64,000 nucleotides of DNA from an uncultured Hyphomonadaceae bacterium (lineage in GTDB: Bacteria > Pseudomonadota > Alphaproteobacteria > Caulobacterales > Hyphomonadaceae): contig CALKFG010000004.1 of the NCBI GenBank assembly GCA_938084575.1, positions 1 through 64,000 of the forward strand, given 5' to 3'. The position numbers and the translations under genes were made by a program. Below the pieces are notes generated by a model. That model saw nothing but the letters and a program-made list of their open reading frames with translations. It ran no database searches and had not been told where the DNA came from. Below are positions 56,649-64,000 of the stretch, piece by piece; position 1 is the stretch's first letter; each line of letters starts with the position of its first letter.

Positions 56649-57487
56649 CGTCCTGTAAAGGCGGCCGGACGCCGTTCCACGAAGCTGGCCACGCCTTCCT
56701 TGAAGTCATGCGTGGCAAAACTGGCCGCCATTTCCCGATCGGCAACCGTGAGGGCGTCAGCAAACGTCTGGAAATAGGCGGCGCGGATCTGGCGTTTCAT
56801 CACGGCAGTGGAGCGTGGGGAGACCTGGTCGGCCAGATGTCGGGCCACGTCATTGACATGACCCATCAGGTCCGCCCCTGGCAGGGAGCGATTGACCAGA
56901 CCAAGCCGTTCGGCTTCATCGCCGAGAAATTTGCGGGCGGTCAGCAGCATGTCCAGGGCATGCGCTTCGCCGACCAGACGCGGCAGCAGCCAGGATATGC
57001 CGTGCTCGGCGATCAGGCCCCGTTGGGCAAAGGCAGTTGTGAATTTGGCCTCATGCGCGGCGAAGCGCAGATCGGTGTAGAGCGACAGAACCAGACCGAT
57101 TCCGGCGATGGGGCCATTAATGGCGCAGATAATCGGTTTTGGGCAGTTAAACATATAGCCAAACCGGCCGGTGAAATACCCCTCTGTCTTCGGGCCCGGC
57201 GCATCCGGAAAATCGATCCCTTCAGCGTCAACACGCGCGTCGTCCGGGGCGTCCTGATCCGGCGTGATTTGCTGCAGGCCGTCCATATCCGCGCCCGCGC
57301 AGAAGCCACGACCGGCCCCCGTCAGGATAATGCAGCGTATCGACGGGTCCTGACCGGCGGCAACGATCTGTGCCTGCAGGCCGTGTTGCATGCTGCTGGT
57401 CCAGGCATTCAGGCGTTCGGGACGGTTCAGGGTCAGGGTGAGCACACCCCGGTCTGACGCCGCGTGGATTTCGTTTGTTTCGTACAT
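56645..57487 (-). CDS. Enoyl-CoA hydratase/isomerase family protein
   Basis: The 280-residue product has the crotonase fold with [15 protein letters not shown] (oxyanion-hole region near residue 60) and [23 protein letters not shown]. The glutamate that acts as base in true hydratases is not clearly in place ([24 protein letters not shown] has Glu in AEHG). It may act on another acyl-CoA. GGGAG precedes the ATG. It lies 63 bases downstream of parC on the same strand. Confidence 0.88.
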   Translation of the reverse strand: MYETNEIHAASDRGVLTLTLNRPERLNAWTSSMQHGLQAQIVAAGQDPSIRCIILTGAGRGFCAGADMDGLQQITPDQDAPDDARVDAEGIDFPDAPGPKTEGYFTGRFGYMFNCPKPIICAINGPIAGIGLVLSLYTDLRFAAHEAKFTTAFAQRGLIAEHGISWLLPRLVGEAHALDMLLTARKFLGDEAERLGLVNRSLPGADLMGHVNDVARHLADQVSPRSTAVMKRQIRAAYFQTFADALTVADREMAASFATHDFKEGVASFVERRPAAFTGR

Positions 57488-57550
57488 GCGTGGCTCCCTC
57501 TGGCCCGGACTATGTCGGGTTCTGGTCGTGCCGCCAAGCCTGTCGGCTGC

Positions 57551-59785
57551 CTAGGCGCTGAACCGTCCGGAGCGCGGGAAACCTCGCGGCACCATTTTTC
57601 CGGATTGGGCCCGTTTTCCAATCCACTCCCGCCAGTCCGGGAAAGCCCGGTGGCGGTCGCCGGTGGACACGATCAGACCGTCCTCGCTGTCAAACACCAT
57701 GGCGTCGGCCATGGCATCTGTACCGCGATAGGCCTGCAGCTTCACGCCCTTGCCGCGTGCCATCTCGGGCAGCTCATCCATCGGATAGATCAGCAATTTG
57801 CGATTGGTGCCGACAATCGCAACCATGTCGCCCCGGGCGATGTGACAAACGGCCAGGCGGTCGCCGCCGGCGACGTTCACGGCCGCCTTGCCGGCCTTGC
57901 GGTTGGATTCCAGCTCGCGCTCGGGCAGGATGAATCCATAGCCGGTTTGGGAGGCCATGAGCCGTTTTCGCTCCGGCTCGAGGCGGAACAGGGTGAGGAT
58001 ATCGACATTCTCTTCCAGGTCGATCGACAAGCGAATAGGCTCGCCATGCCCGCGTCCGCCCGGCAGCCGGTCGCAGGCCAGCGTGAACGCCCGTCCGTCA
58101 CTGGCCATCAGAATCAGCTTGTCGGTCGTATACACTTCCTCGCTGAGGTGCAGGCTGTCGCCTTCCTTGAATTTCGTGCTCTCGGGGTCGAGGCCATGCC
58201 CCTTCAGTCCCCGGATCCAGCCTTTTGAAGACAACACGATGGTGACCGGTTCCTTGGGCTGTGACGCCTCGAGCGCGGCGTCGAGATCGATGTCGGGTGC
58301 CGCCCGGAAAGCGGCCCGGCGCCGGCCCAGCGCGGTATCCGGCGCGAACAGGGCGCGTGCCGCTCGCAACTCCTTCTTTACGGATGTCCATTGCCGCGCC
58401 TCTGAACCAAGCATGGCGAGAATTTCGGTCCGCTCTGCCGACAGGGCGTCATGCTCCTTGCGGATTTCCATTTCTTCAAGTTTGCGCAGGGCCCGCAGGC
58501 GAAGATTGAGGATGGCTTCAGCCTGCACGTCCGTAATCCCGAACCGGGTGATCAGGACCTGCTTGGGCTCGTCCTCCTCGCGTATGATCCGGATGACCTC
58601 ATCAATATTGAGATAGGCGATCAGGTAACCATCCAGCAGGTGAAGCCGCTTCTCGATCTTCTCAAGCCGGTGCTGGGCGCGTCGGATCACGACCTCCCGG
58701 CGATGGTCGAGATAGGCGCGAAGAACCTGCTTCAGTCCCATGACCACGGGGGCGCCGCGATGCAGCACATTCATGTTGAGGCTGAACCGGGTTTCCAGGT
58801 CGCACAGCCGGAACAGGCTTTCCATCAGGACATCGGGCTCAACCGTCTTGGCCCGCGGTTCAAGAACAATCCGGACATCTTCAGCGCTCTCGTCGCGCAC
58901 ATCCGCCAGCAGCGGCGCCTTCTTTGTCTCAATCAGCTCGGCGAGCTTTTCGATCAGGCGGGATTTCTGGACCTGGTAGGGAATCTCAGAAATCACCACC
59001 CGCCAGGTGCCCCGGCCAAGATCTTCCACCGCATAGCGGGCCCGGATCCGGAAGCTGCCGCGCCCGGTCCTGTAGGCCTCGAGGATGGACTCCCGCGGCT
59101 CAACAATCACACCGCCAGTCGGAAAGTCCGGACCGGGCATGAGCTCCAGAAGCGCTTCAGTGGGCGTTGTGGCGCGATCGATCAGCAGCAAGGCCGCATC
59201 AATGACTTCCGCGACATTATGGGGGGGAATGGACGTGGCCATGCCGACGGCAATTCCGGTGGCGCCATTGGCGAGCAGATTGGGAAAGCCTGCCGGAAGG
59301 ACCACGGGTTCGCGGTCATTTTCGTCATAGGTGTCCTTGAAGTCGACCGCGTCCTCGTCCAACCCGTCGAGCAGGAGCTGGGCTGCCGGTGTCATCCGGC
59401 TTTCTGTATACCGCATGGCCGCGGCGCTATCGCCGTCAATATTGCCGAAATTGCCCTGACCATCGACGAGGGGATAGCGCACTGAGAAATCCTGGGCCAG
59501 CCGGACCAGCGTGTCATAAATCGAGCTGTCACCATGGGGATGGTAATTGCCCATCACCTCGCCAACCACTTTCGCACATTTACGGAAACCGCCATCCGGA
59601 TTGAGGCGCAATTCCCGCATGCCGTAAAGGATACGGCGTTGAACCGGTTTCAGGCCATCACGCACGTCGGGCAGTGCGCGTGAGGTGATGGTCGAGAGGG
59701 CATAGGCCAGATAGCGTTTTGACAATGCCTCATTCAGGGGCTCGTTAACGATGCGGTCGTCTTCCGGGTCGATCAGGTCAGACAC
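57551..59785 (-). CDS. parC: DNA topoisomerase IV subunit A
   Basis: ParC decatenates daughter chromosomes together with ParE. The start is GTG, behind AGAGAGAG. The 744-residue product has the catalytic Tyr126 in [10 protein letters not shown] and [19 protein letters not shown], the quinolone-resistance region (Ser at GDSS). The C-terminal beta-pinwheel has GyrA-box-like [12 protein letters not shown] and [10 protein letters not shown]. Subunit type is inferred from length and from its GyrA-box-poor C-terminus; gyrA is the alternative. The 105 bases upstream hold two TTAA pairs. Confidence 0.9.
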   Translation of the reverse strand: MSDLIDPEDDRIVNEPLNEALSKRYLAYALSTITSRALPDVRDGLKPVQRRILYGMRELRLNPDGGFRKCAKVVGEVMGNYHPHGDSSIYDTLVRLAQDFSVRYPLVDGQGNFGNIDGDSAAAMRYTESRMTPAAQLLLDGLDEDAVDFKDTYDENDREPVVLPAGFPNLLANGATGIAVGMATSIPPHNVAEVIDAALLLIDRATTPTEALLELMPGPDFPTGGVIVEPRESILEAYRTGRGSFRIRARYAVEDLGRGTWRVVISEIPYQVQKSRLIEKLAELIETKKAPLLADVRDESAEDVRIVLEPRAKTVEPDVLMESLFRLCDLETRFSLNMNVLHRGAPVVMGLKQVLRAYLDHRREVVIRRAQHRLEKIEKRLHLLDGYLIAYLNIDEVIRIIREEDEPKQVLITRFGITDVQAEAILNLRLRALRKLEEMEIRKEHDALSAERTEILAMLGSEARQWTSVKKELRAARALFAPDTALGRRRAAFRAAPDIDLDAALEASQPKEPVTIVLSSKGWIRGLKGHGLDPESTKFKEGDSLHLSEEVYTTDKLILMASDGRAFTLACDRLPGGRGHGEPIRLSIDLEENVDILTLFRLEPERKRLMASQTGYGFILPERELESNRKAGKAAVNVAGGDRLAVCHIARGDMVAIVGTNRKLLIYPMDELPEMARGKGVKLQAYRGTDAMADAMVFDSEDGLIVSTGDRHRAFPDWREWIGKRAQSGKMVPRGFPRSGRFSA

Positions 59786-59890
59786 AGGCGCTCTCTCTTT
59801 TCATCCGCAACAGGGAATCGGGATGGATGTAGTCTTAACAGAAACCGGGCTTTGGTTAAGGAATTCCGAAAGTCGCGGTGAAGATCCGCG

Positions 59891-60631
59891 CTAAGGCGCC
59901 GGGCGGGGCCGCATCAGCCGCGACACGAGCCTCTGCCGGCTGGGCGGCATGCCGCGGTGCACCGCACCCAGAAGGCGGTCCTCAAGGAAATGCCCGGTCA
60001 GGTTCAGCCCGTCAGAAATATCTCCCAGGCTGGCCTCGGCCGCAGGGTCGAGCAAAAAAGCCGGAAGGGGCAGCAGGCGATGGACATAGTCACCGGCTTC
60101 CTCAGCGATCACCGCCCGGCCGGTTCTGGGGGACACGTGGCTTAACCCGTCTTTCGCGCCGGACAAGGTGCACTGCTCAAGGTCCAGTCCGAAGCCAAGC
60201 GCGCTCAGCAATCCCAGTTCCCAGCGGACATAAAGGGCCGGCCAGACCTCTGGATTGTCGAGGGTGTCGAGCAGAACAAGGCTTGGAGCGAACACGGCAG
60301 ACCCGGCCATGTCCCCCTCATCCACGGATTGGCGCAGCAGGTCGGTCATGCTCGAAATGGCGTTCAGAGCGGCGGGATTGTCGAGGTGCCGGGCGGCGTG
60401 AAGCATGGTCGCTTCCGCGGTTTCAAACCGTCCCAGCTGGTCTTCCAGGCGCCCGCTCCAGGCCAGGTCGAGCGTATTTCCAGCTTCATATTGGGCCCGT
60501 TTGCGACGACTGGATCCGCCATGAACGAGACCCGACCGACGGCCCCGGCTGGCCGTGAGGACGTCGAGGATCAGGCCGCTTTCACCAAACCGGCGGGCCC
60601 CGAGAATCAGCCCGGAGTCACGCCACTGCAT
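59891..60631 (-). CDS. recO: DNA repair protein RecO
   Basis: RecO helps load RecA at gaps. The start is the ATG at 60631 (MQWRDSGLILGARRF, the OB-fold opening); a frame extending to 60889 only overlaps era. The 246-residue product has the alphaproteobacterial features LVHGGSSRRKRAQYEAGNTL and YVSP-like HVSPRTGRAVIAEEA. Two cysteine pairs of the zinc form are absent. It lies 11 bases after era. Confidence 0.92.
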   Translation of the reverse strand: MQWRDSGLILGARRFGESGLILDVLTASRGRRSGLVHGGSSRRKRAQYEAGNTLDLAWSGRLEDQLGRFETAEATMLHAARHLDNPAALNAISSMTDLLRQSVDEGDMAGSAVFAPSLVLLDTLDNPEVWPALYVRWELGLLSALGFGLDLEQCTLSGAKDGLSHVSPRTGRAVIAEEAGDYVHRLLPLPAFLLDPAAEASLGDISDGLNLTGHFLEDRLLGAVHRGMPPSRQRLVSRLMRPRPAP

Positions 60632-60642
60632 GGCCAGGCCAC

Positions 60643-61626
60643 CTAGGCATCGAATTCCAGTCCAAGATCGGCATAGGCCTCCCGCCGTTCCTGCCATTTC
60701 GGATCGACCTTGACGAACAAAACCAGGTGAACCTTTTGACCGATCAGCTCGCCGATCTCTTCTCTTGCCGACTGTCCGATGGCTTTGATTGTCCGGCCGC
60801 CTTTGCCGAGCACCATGCCCTTGTGCTGTTCGCGTGCGATGATGATGGCCTGACGGATCTTCACCGATCCGTTGTCGAACGCTTCCCATGTTTCGGTGTC
60901 GACCATGAGCTGGTAGGGCAGCTCCTGATGCAGTCTCAGCATCAGCTTTTCCCGGGTCACCTCGGCTGCCAGCAAGCGCATTGGAAGGTCGGCGGTCTGA
61001 TCCGGCGGGTACAGCGCTGTTCCCTCGGGCATGGCGGCCGCGAGGGCGGCGCCGAGGCGCGCGACGCCGTCGCCTTTCAGCGCTGACACCATGAAGATCG
61101 CTGAAAACAGGCCTTCCTGACCCAGTGCTGACATCAGCGGCAGGACCTGATCGTGCGGGAACAGGTCAATCTTGTTGAGTGCAAGAAAGACGGGCCGCTG
61201 CAGGGAACGCAGATGGTCAAAAACCCGTCTGTCATCTTCTACGGAGCGCCTTTCGGCCGGGCTCGGACTGCCGGCCTGTTCCGCAATCCAGGCCGCCGCG
61301 TCAATAATCTGGACAATGGCATCGGCATCCTCGGCACCGTTCCAGGCGGCCTTCACCATTGCCCGGTCAAGGCGCTTCTTGGCGTTGAAAATACCGGGCG
61401 TGTCGACCAGGACCAGCTGGGTGTCATCAACATGTGCCACGCCGCGGATCGGAAAACGGGTGGTCTGCACCTTATGGGTGACGATCGCGACCTTGGCACC
61501 GACCAGACGGTTCACCAGCGTCGACTTGCCGGCATTGGACGCCCCGATCATGGCCACAAAACCCGCGCGCTTGATGTCGTCCTGTTGCAGCATGCGGGGC
61601 TCAGCAGGGGGGGGAGTTTGGGTCAC
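60643..61626 (-). CDS. era: GTPase Era
   Basis: Era is an essential GTPase that binds 16S rRNA during small-subunit maturation. The GTG start overlaps the rnc stop. The 327-residue product has G1 GASNAGKST (28-36), G3 DTPG, G4 NKID and a C-terminal KH domain with IGQSAREEIGELIGQKVHLVLFVKV. Length is slightly above the E. coli protein because of a charged N-terminal extension. Confidence 0.97.
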   Translation of the reverse strand: MTQTPPPAEPRMLQQDDIKRAGFVAMIGASNAGKSTLVNRLVGAKVAIVTHKVQTTRFPIRGVAHVDDTQLVLVDTPGIFNAKKRLDRAMVKAAWNGAEDADAIVQIIDAAAWIAEQAGSPSPAERRSVEDDRRVFDHLRSLQRPVFLALNKIDLFPHDQVLPLMSALGQEGLFSAIFMVSALKGDGVARLGAALAAAMPEGTALYPPDQTADLPMRLLAAEVTREKLMLRLHQELPYQLMVDTETWEAFDNGSVKIRQAIIIAREQHKGMVLGKGGRTIKAIGQSAREEIGELIGQKVHLVLFVKVDPKWQERREAYADLGLEFDA

Positions 61627-62381
61627 TCAAGTGTCTCCAATAATGCTGCAGCCGCCGTTTTTTCGGCATCCTGCTTGTTGCGTCCGGTGGCGGTTGCGCT
61701 GCCCCGGCCTTCGATCGAGGCCTGAACGGTGAAAACCGGCGCATGATCCGGTCCGGCACGCGACAGGGTGGTGTACACCGCATAGGGTGCCTTATTGGCC
61801 CCGCACCAGTCACTCAAGCGCGTTTTTGCATTCTCATCCGCGGTTTCGAGCGCGCGCGTATCCTCATTGATCCAGACGCGGCGGATAAAGGCGGTCGCCG
61901 CGCGCAGGCCGCCATCACGGTAGATTGCGGCAATCAGGGCCTCGACGGCATCACCGACGGCTTTGTCGTAATGACCGGCCTCGTTTTTGCGCATTGAGGG
62001 GTCGAGAAACAGATAATCGCGCAGATGAAAGCTTTGTCCGATGGCCGCGCATGTGTCTCCGCTGACCATGCGGTGAAACACCTTGGTGAGATGGCCCTCG
62101 CGTTCCTTGGGATATTTCTGGATCAGCCATTCCGCCATGACCAGGCCAAGCACGCGGTCGCCCAAAAATTCCATCCGCTGATTGGAAAAGCCGGCGTCGC
62201 CATCAAACTCGTCAATCAGGCTTGGATGGGTGAGGGCCTGCAGCAGCAGAGCCTCGTCCTTGAACCGGTATCCGATGGCGGTTTCGAGGGCGCGGCGACG
62301 CTCGGAGCTCAGCCGGGGGCGGGCGCGTGCAGCCGATGCGGCACGGAGCCGGGTGCGCTTGGGGCGTGCTGGGCCTTTCAT
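61623..62381 (-). CDS. rnc: Ribonuclease III
   Basis: Rnc processes rRNA and double-stranded RNA. The 252-residue product has the signature [19 protein letters not shown], the second acidic site [15 protein letters not shown], and a C-terminal dsRNA-binding domain with [23 protein letters not shown]. It overlaps acpS by 4 bases; the signal peptidase gene lepB that often lies between them is not here. Confidence 0.97.
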   Translation of the reverse strand: MKGPARPKRTRLRAASAARARPRLSSERRRALETAIGYRFKDEALLLQALTHPSLIDEFDGDAGFSNQRMEFLGDRVLGLVMAEWLIQKYPKEREGHLTKVFHRMVSGDTCAAIGQSFHLRDYLFLDPSMRKNEAGHYDKAVGDAVEALIAAIYRDGGLRAATAFIRRVWINEDTRALETADENAKTRLSDWCGANKAPYAVYTTLSRAGPDHAPVFTVQASIEGRGSATATGRNKQDAEKTAAAALLETLE

Positions 62382-62791
62382 GAGGCAAAGGCCTCCGGGT
62401 GGGCTTCAATGATGACCTGGGCTTCGGCCCAGGGATGATCGTCGGTCATGGTCAGGTGAAGGGTCGCGACATGGCCCTGGGGCAGCAGCTCCCGCAGCCG
62501 CTCGGCCGCCCCCTTGACCAGCCTTAGCGTAGGTTTTCCGCTGGGTAGGTTGACGACTTCCATATGCCGCCAGTGCACACCCCGGCGGGGCACACCTGTG
62601 CCGAGCGCCTTTGCGCAGGCTTCTTTGGCAGCAAACCGCTTGGCATAGGTTTCAGCGGTGCGCATCCGCCCGCGCGCCTTGGCGATTTCCCCGTCGGTGA
62701 AGCAGCGCTGCTCGAAGCGTTCACCAAACCGGTCGAGGGATCGGGCGATACGCTCTATATTGCACAAGTCGTTGCCGATCCCGATGATCAT
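62378..62791 (-). CDS. acpS: Holo-[acyl-carrier-protein] synthase
   Basis: AcpS transfers 4'-phosphopantetheine from CoA to ACP. The 137-residue product has [12 protein letters not shown] at the start (metal-binding Asp in GNDL) and the [14 protein letters not shown] helix with catalytic Glu. It overlaps both pdxJ and rnc by 4 bases. Confidence 0.96.
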   Translation of the reverse strand: MIIGIGNDLCNIERIARSLDRFGERFEQRCFTDGEIAKARGRMRTAETYAKRFAAKEACAKALGTGVPRRGVHWRHMEVVNLPSGKPTLRLVKGAAERLRELLPQGHVATLHLTMTDDHPWAEAQVIIEAHPEAFAS

Positions 62792-63531
62792 GCCCGGGCC
62801 TGGTCCATCAGGGTCCGCATCTTCCGGATCGCGGTTTCAAGACCGCTGAAGACGGCCTCACCAATCAGAAAATGCCCGATATTCAGTTCTGCCAGGTCCC
62901 GAATGGCGGCAACCGGGCCGACATTGGCGAAGGTCAGCCCATGGCCGGCATGCGGTTCCAGTCCCCGTTGACGCGCGTCCTTGGCTGCGGTGGTAAGCCG
63001 GGCCAGTTCGGCGTCGCGTCCGGCGGTATCGCCGGCGTTATGCAAGTCAGCATAGCGTCCTGTATGAAGCTCGATGACCGGCACCTGCATCCGCGCCGCC
63101 ATGGCGATCTGGACGGGGTCGGGCTCAATGAAGAGCGAGACCCGTGCACCCGCGGCCCGCATGCGCTGAACGGCGGGCGTGACCTGTGCATGTAGACCGG
63201 CAATGTCGAGGCCGCCCTCCGTGGTGCGTTCTTCCCGTTTCTCCGGCACAAAGCAGGCTGCATGAGGGCCGAAGCGCTCGGCGATTCCCACCATTTCCTC
63301 TGTCACCGCCAGTTCAAGATTGATGGGCAGGGTCGAGGCGGCGCGGATCCGGTCCAGATCGTCATCGCGAATGTGGCGCCGGTCCTCCCGCAGGTGGACG
63401 GTGATGCCATCCGCACCGGCCGCTTCTGCCAGAGCCGCGGCTCGGGCCGGGTCCGGGTCGATCCCGCCGCGGGCATTGCGGATCGTGGCGACGTGATCAA
63501 TGTTCACGCCAAGGCGCAGATGATCCGGCAT
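62788..63531 (-). CDS. pdxJ: Pyridoxine 5'-phosphate synthase
   Basis: PdxJ closes the pyridine ring of vitamin B6. The 247-residue product has [17 protein letters not shown] at the start, then [18 protein letters not shown] and the C-terminal [17 protein letters not shown], all family landmarks. It overlaps the pyrE stop by one base and acpS by 4. Confidence 0.97.
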   Translation of the reverse strand: MPDHLRLGVNIDHVATIRNARGGIDPDPARAAALAEAAGADGITVHLREDRRHIRDDDLDRIRAASTLPINLELAVTEEMVGIAERFGPHAACFVPEKREERTTEGGLDIAGLHAQVTPAVQRMRAAGARVSLFIEPDPVQIAMAARMQVPVIELHTGRYADLHNAGDTAGRDAELARLTTAAKDARQRGLEPHAGHGLTFANVGPVAAIRDLAELNIGHFLIGEAVFSGLETAIRKMRTLMDQARA

Positions 63532-64000
63532 CAGGCGAGTCCCCGGCTGCCGGGCTTGACCGCGGGCAAGGGGGCGAGGTCAGCGGGCAGGTCATCGGGG
63601 GCATAGTCGGGAAACTTGATGCTGGCCAGGGCAACAAGGTCACAACCCACCTCTGCGGCGCCACCGGAGCGGTCAATGATGCAGGAGCCGCCGACAACCC
63701 GGCCCGGAAGAGGGGCCAGTGCCTCTACGGTTTCCCGAAAGGACAGGCCGGTTGTCACAATGTCTTCCGCGATCAGGACGCGGTCTTCCGGCGACAGGCT
63801 GAAGCCCCTGCGGAAGGACAGCTTGCCATCTGTGCGTTCGGCGAAAATGGCGCGTGCCCCAAGCTGGCGGGCCATTTCATAGCCGGGGATGATGCCGCCA
63901 ATGGCAGGGCCAGCCACGACATCAATCTCTCCGAGGGTCTCCCGCACCCGGTCTGCAAGGGCCGCGCAGAGGCGTTCCGACAGGTCGGGCCGCGAAAAAA
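63531..64000 (-). CDS. pyrE: Orotate phosphoribosyltransferase (5' end beyond window)
   Basis: PyrE makes orotidine monophosphate. The frame runs off the right edge of the window, beginning [20 protein letters not shown], with [20 protein letters not shown] and the PRPP loop [14 protein letters not shown]. About 155 residues of a roughly 190-230-residue protein are visible, so the true start is outside. It heads the run pyrE-pdxJ-acpS-rnc-era-recO. Confidence 0.93.
   Translation of the reverse strand, partial: FSRPDLSERLCAALADRVRETLGEIDVVAGPAIGGIIPGYEMARQLGARAIFAERTDGKLSFRRGFSLSPEDRVLIAEDIVTTGLSFRETVEALAPLPGRVVGGSCIIDRSGGAAEVGCDLVALASIKFPDYAPDDLPADLAPLPAVKPGSRGLA

Noticed and set aside
58451-59485. 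Plus-strand 344-codon frame over parC
   Set aside because: Antisense to the catalytic part of parC, with no recognised domain.

Overview
The window comes from an alphaproteobacterial chromosome, most likely of the Maricaulales/Caulobacterales type (for example a Hyphomonas- or Maricaulis-like genus; the exact lineage is inferred). The evidence is: a MucR-family regulator, the C4-pathway 5-aminolevulinate synthase, murA followed by a DUF2948 gene, hisD and a UPF0262 gene, the order nrdR-ribD-ribE-ribBA-ribH-nusB-thiL, the order pyrE-pdxJ-acpS-rnc-era-recO, and a tRNA-His with the alphaproteobacterial G1-U72/A73 acceptor. Genes are dense, starts often overlap the preceding stop by 1 to 4 bases, and most of the window is core chromosome. 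There is no CRISPR array, intact prophage or intact insertion sequence.

Layout. 1-3029: the end of a probable secreted protein and a TonB-dependent receptor, closed by a strong terminator. 3200-15861: a full type II secretion operon (gspC to gspN), then an uncharacterised lipoprotein, a short RNase E/G-like protein and YacG, mostly in one tightly packed chain. 15924-18577: guaB and a convergent flavoprotein. 18684-27236: an alpha-2-macroglobulin lipoprotein with its partner PBP1C, then a Baeyer-Villiger-type monooxygenase. 27312-28685: tRNA-His, an unknown protein, tRNA-Asn and tRNA-Cys. 28825-33356: a PIMT-family methyltransferase, an HD-domain protein, and yajC-secD-secF. 33372-37361: an Hpt-like protein, NAD kinase, a class II aldolase, hemA and mucR. 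37567-43609: glyA, nrdR, the riboflavin genes, nusB and thiL. 43770-50497: membrane pyrophosphatase, a VOC protein, bamE, a cytochrome bc1 chaperone, plsX-fabH, ihfA and a MerR regulator. 50564-52235: tRNA-Pro, transaldolase, tRNA-Leu with a decayed tyrosine integrase beside it, a 47-residue conserved-looking small ORF, and tRNA-Thr. 52378-56648: a CIA30 protein, murA, DUF2948, hisD and UPF0262. 56645-64000, minus strand: an enoyl-CoA hydratase, parC, recO, era, rnc, acpS, pdxJ and a truncated pyrE.

How the parts fit. Envelope biogenesis and protein export dominate: type II secretion, SecDF-YajC, BamE, A2M/PBP1C, MurA and a TonB receptor. The riboflavin cluster looks incomplete: the RibD gene encodes only the reductase half, and the RibA half of RibBA lacks its zinc cysteines. 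The missing deaminase and GTP cyclohydrolase II activities must therefore be encoded elsewhere.

No wholly new multi-gene system stands out. The best leads are the lipoprotein and RNase/YacG tail of the secretion operon, the TonB receptor and its companion next to that operon, the PhnZ/MIOX-like HD protein, the unknown protein at 27443-28309, the integrase relic, and the 47-residue ORF.
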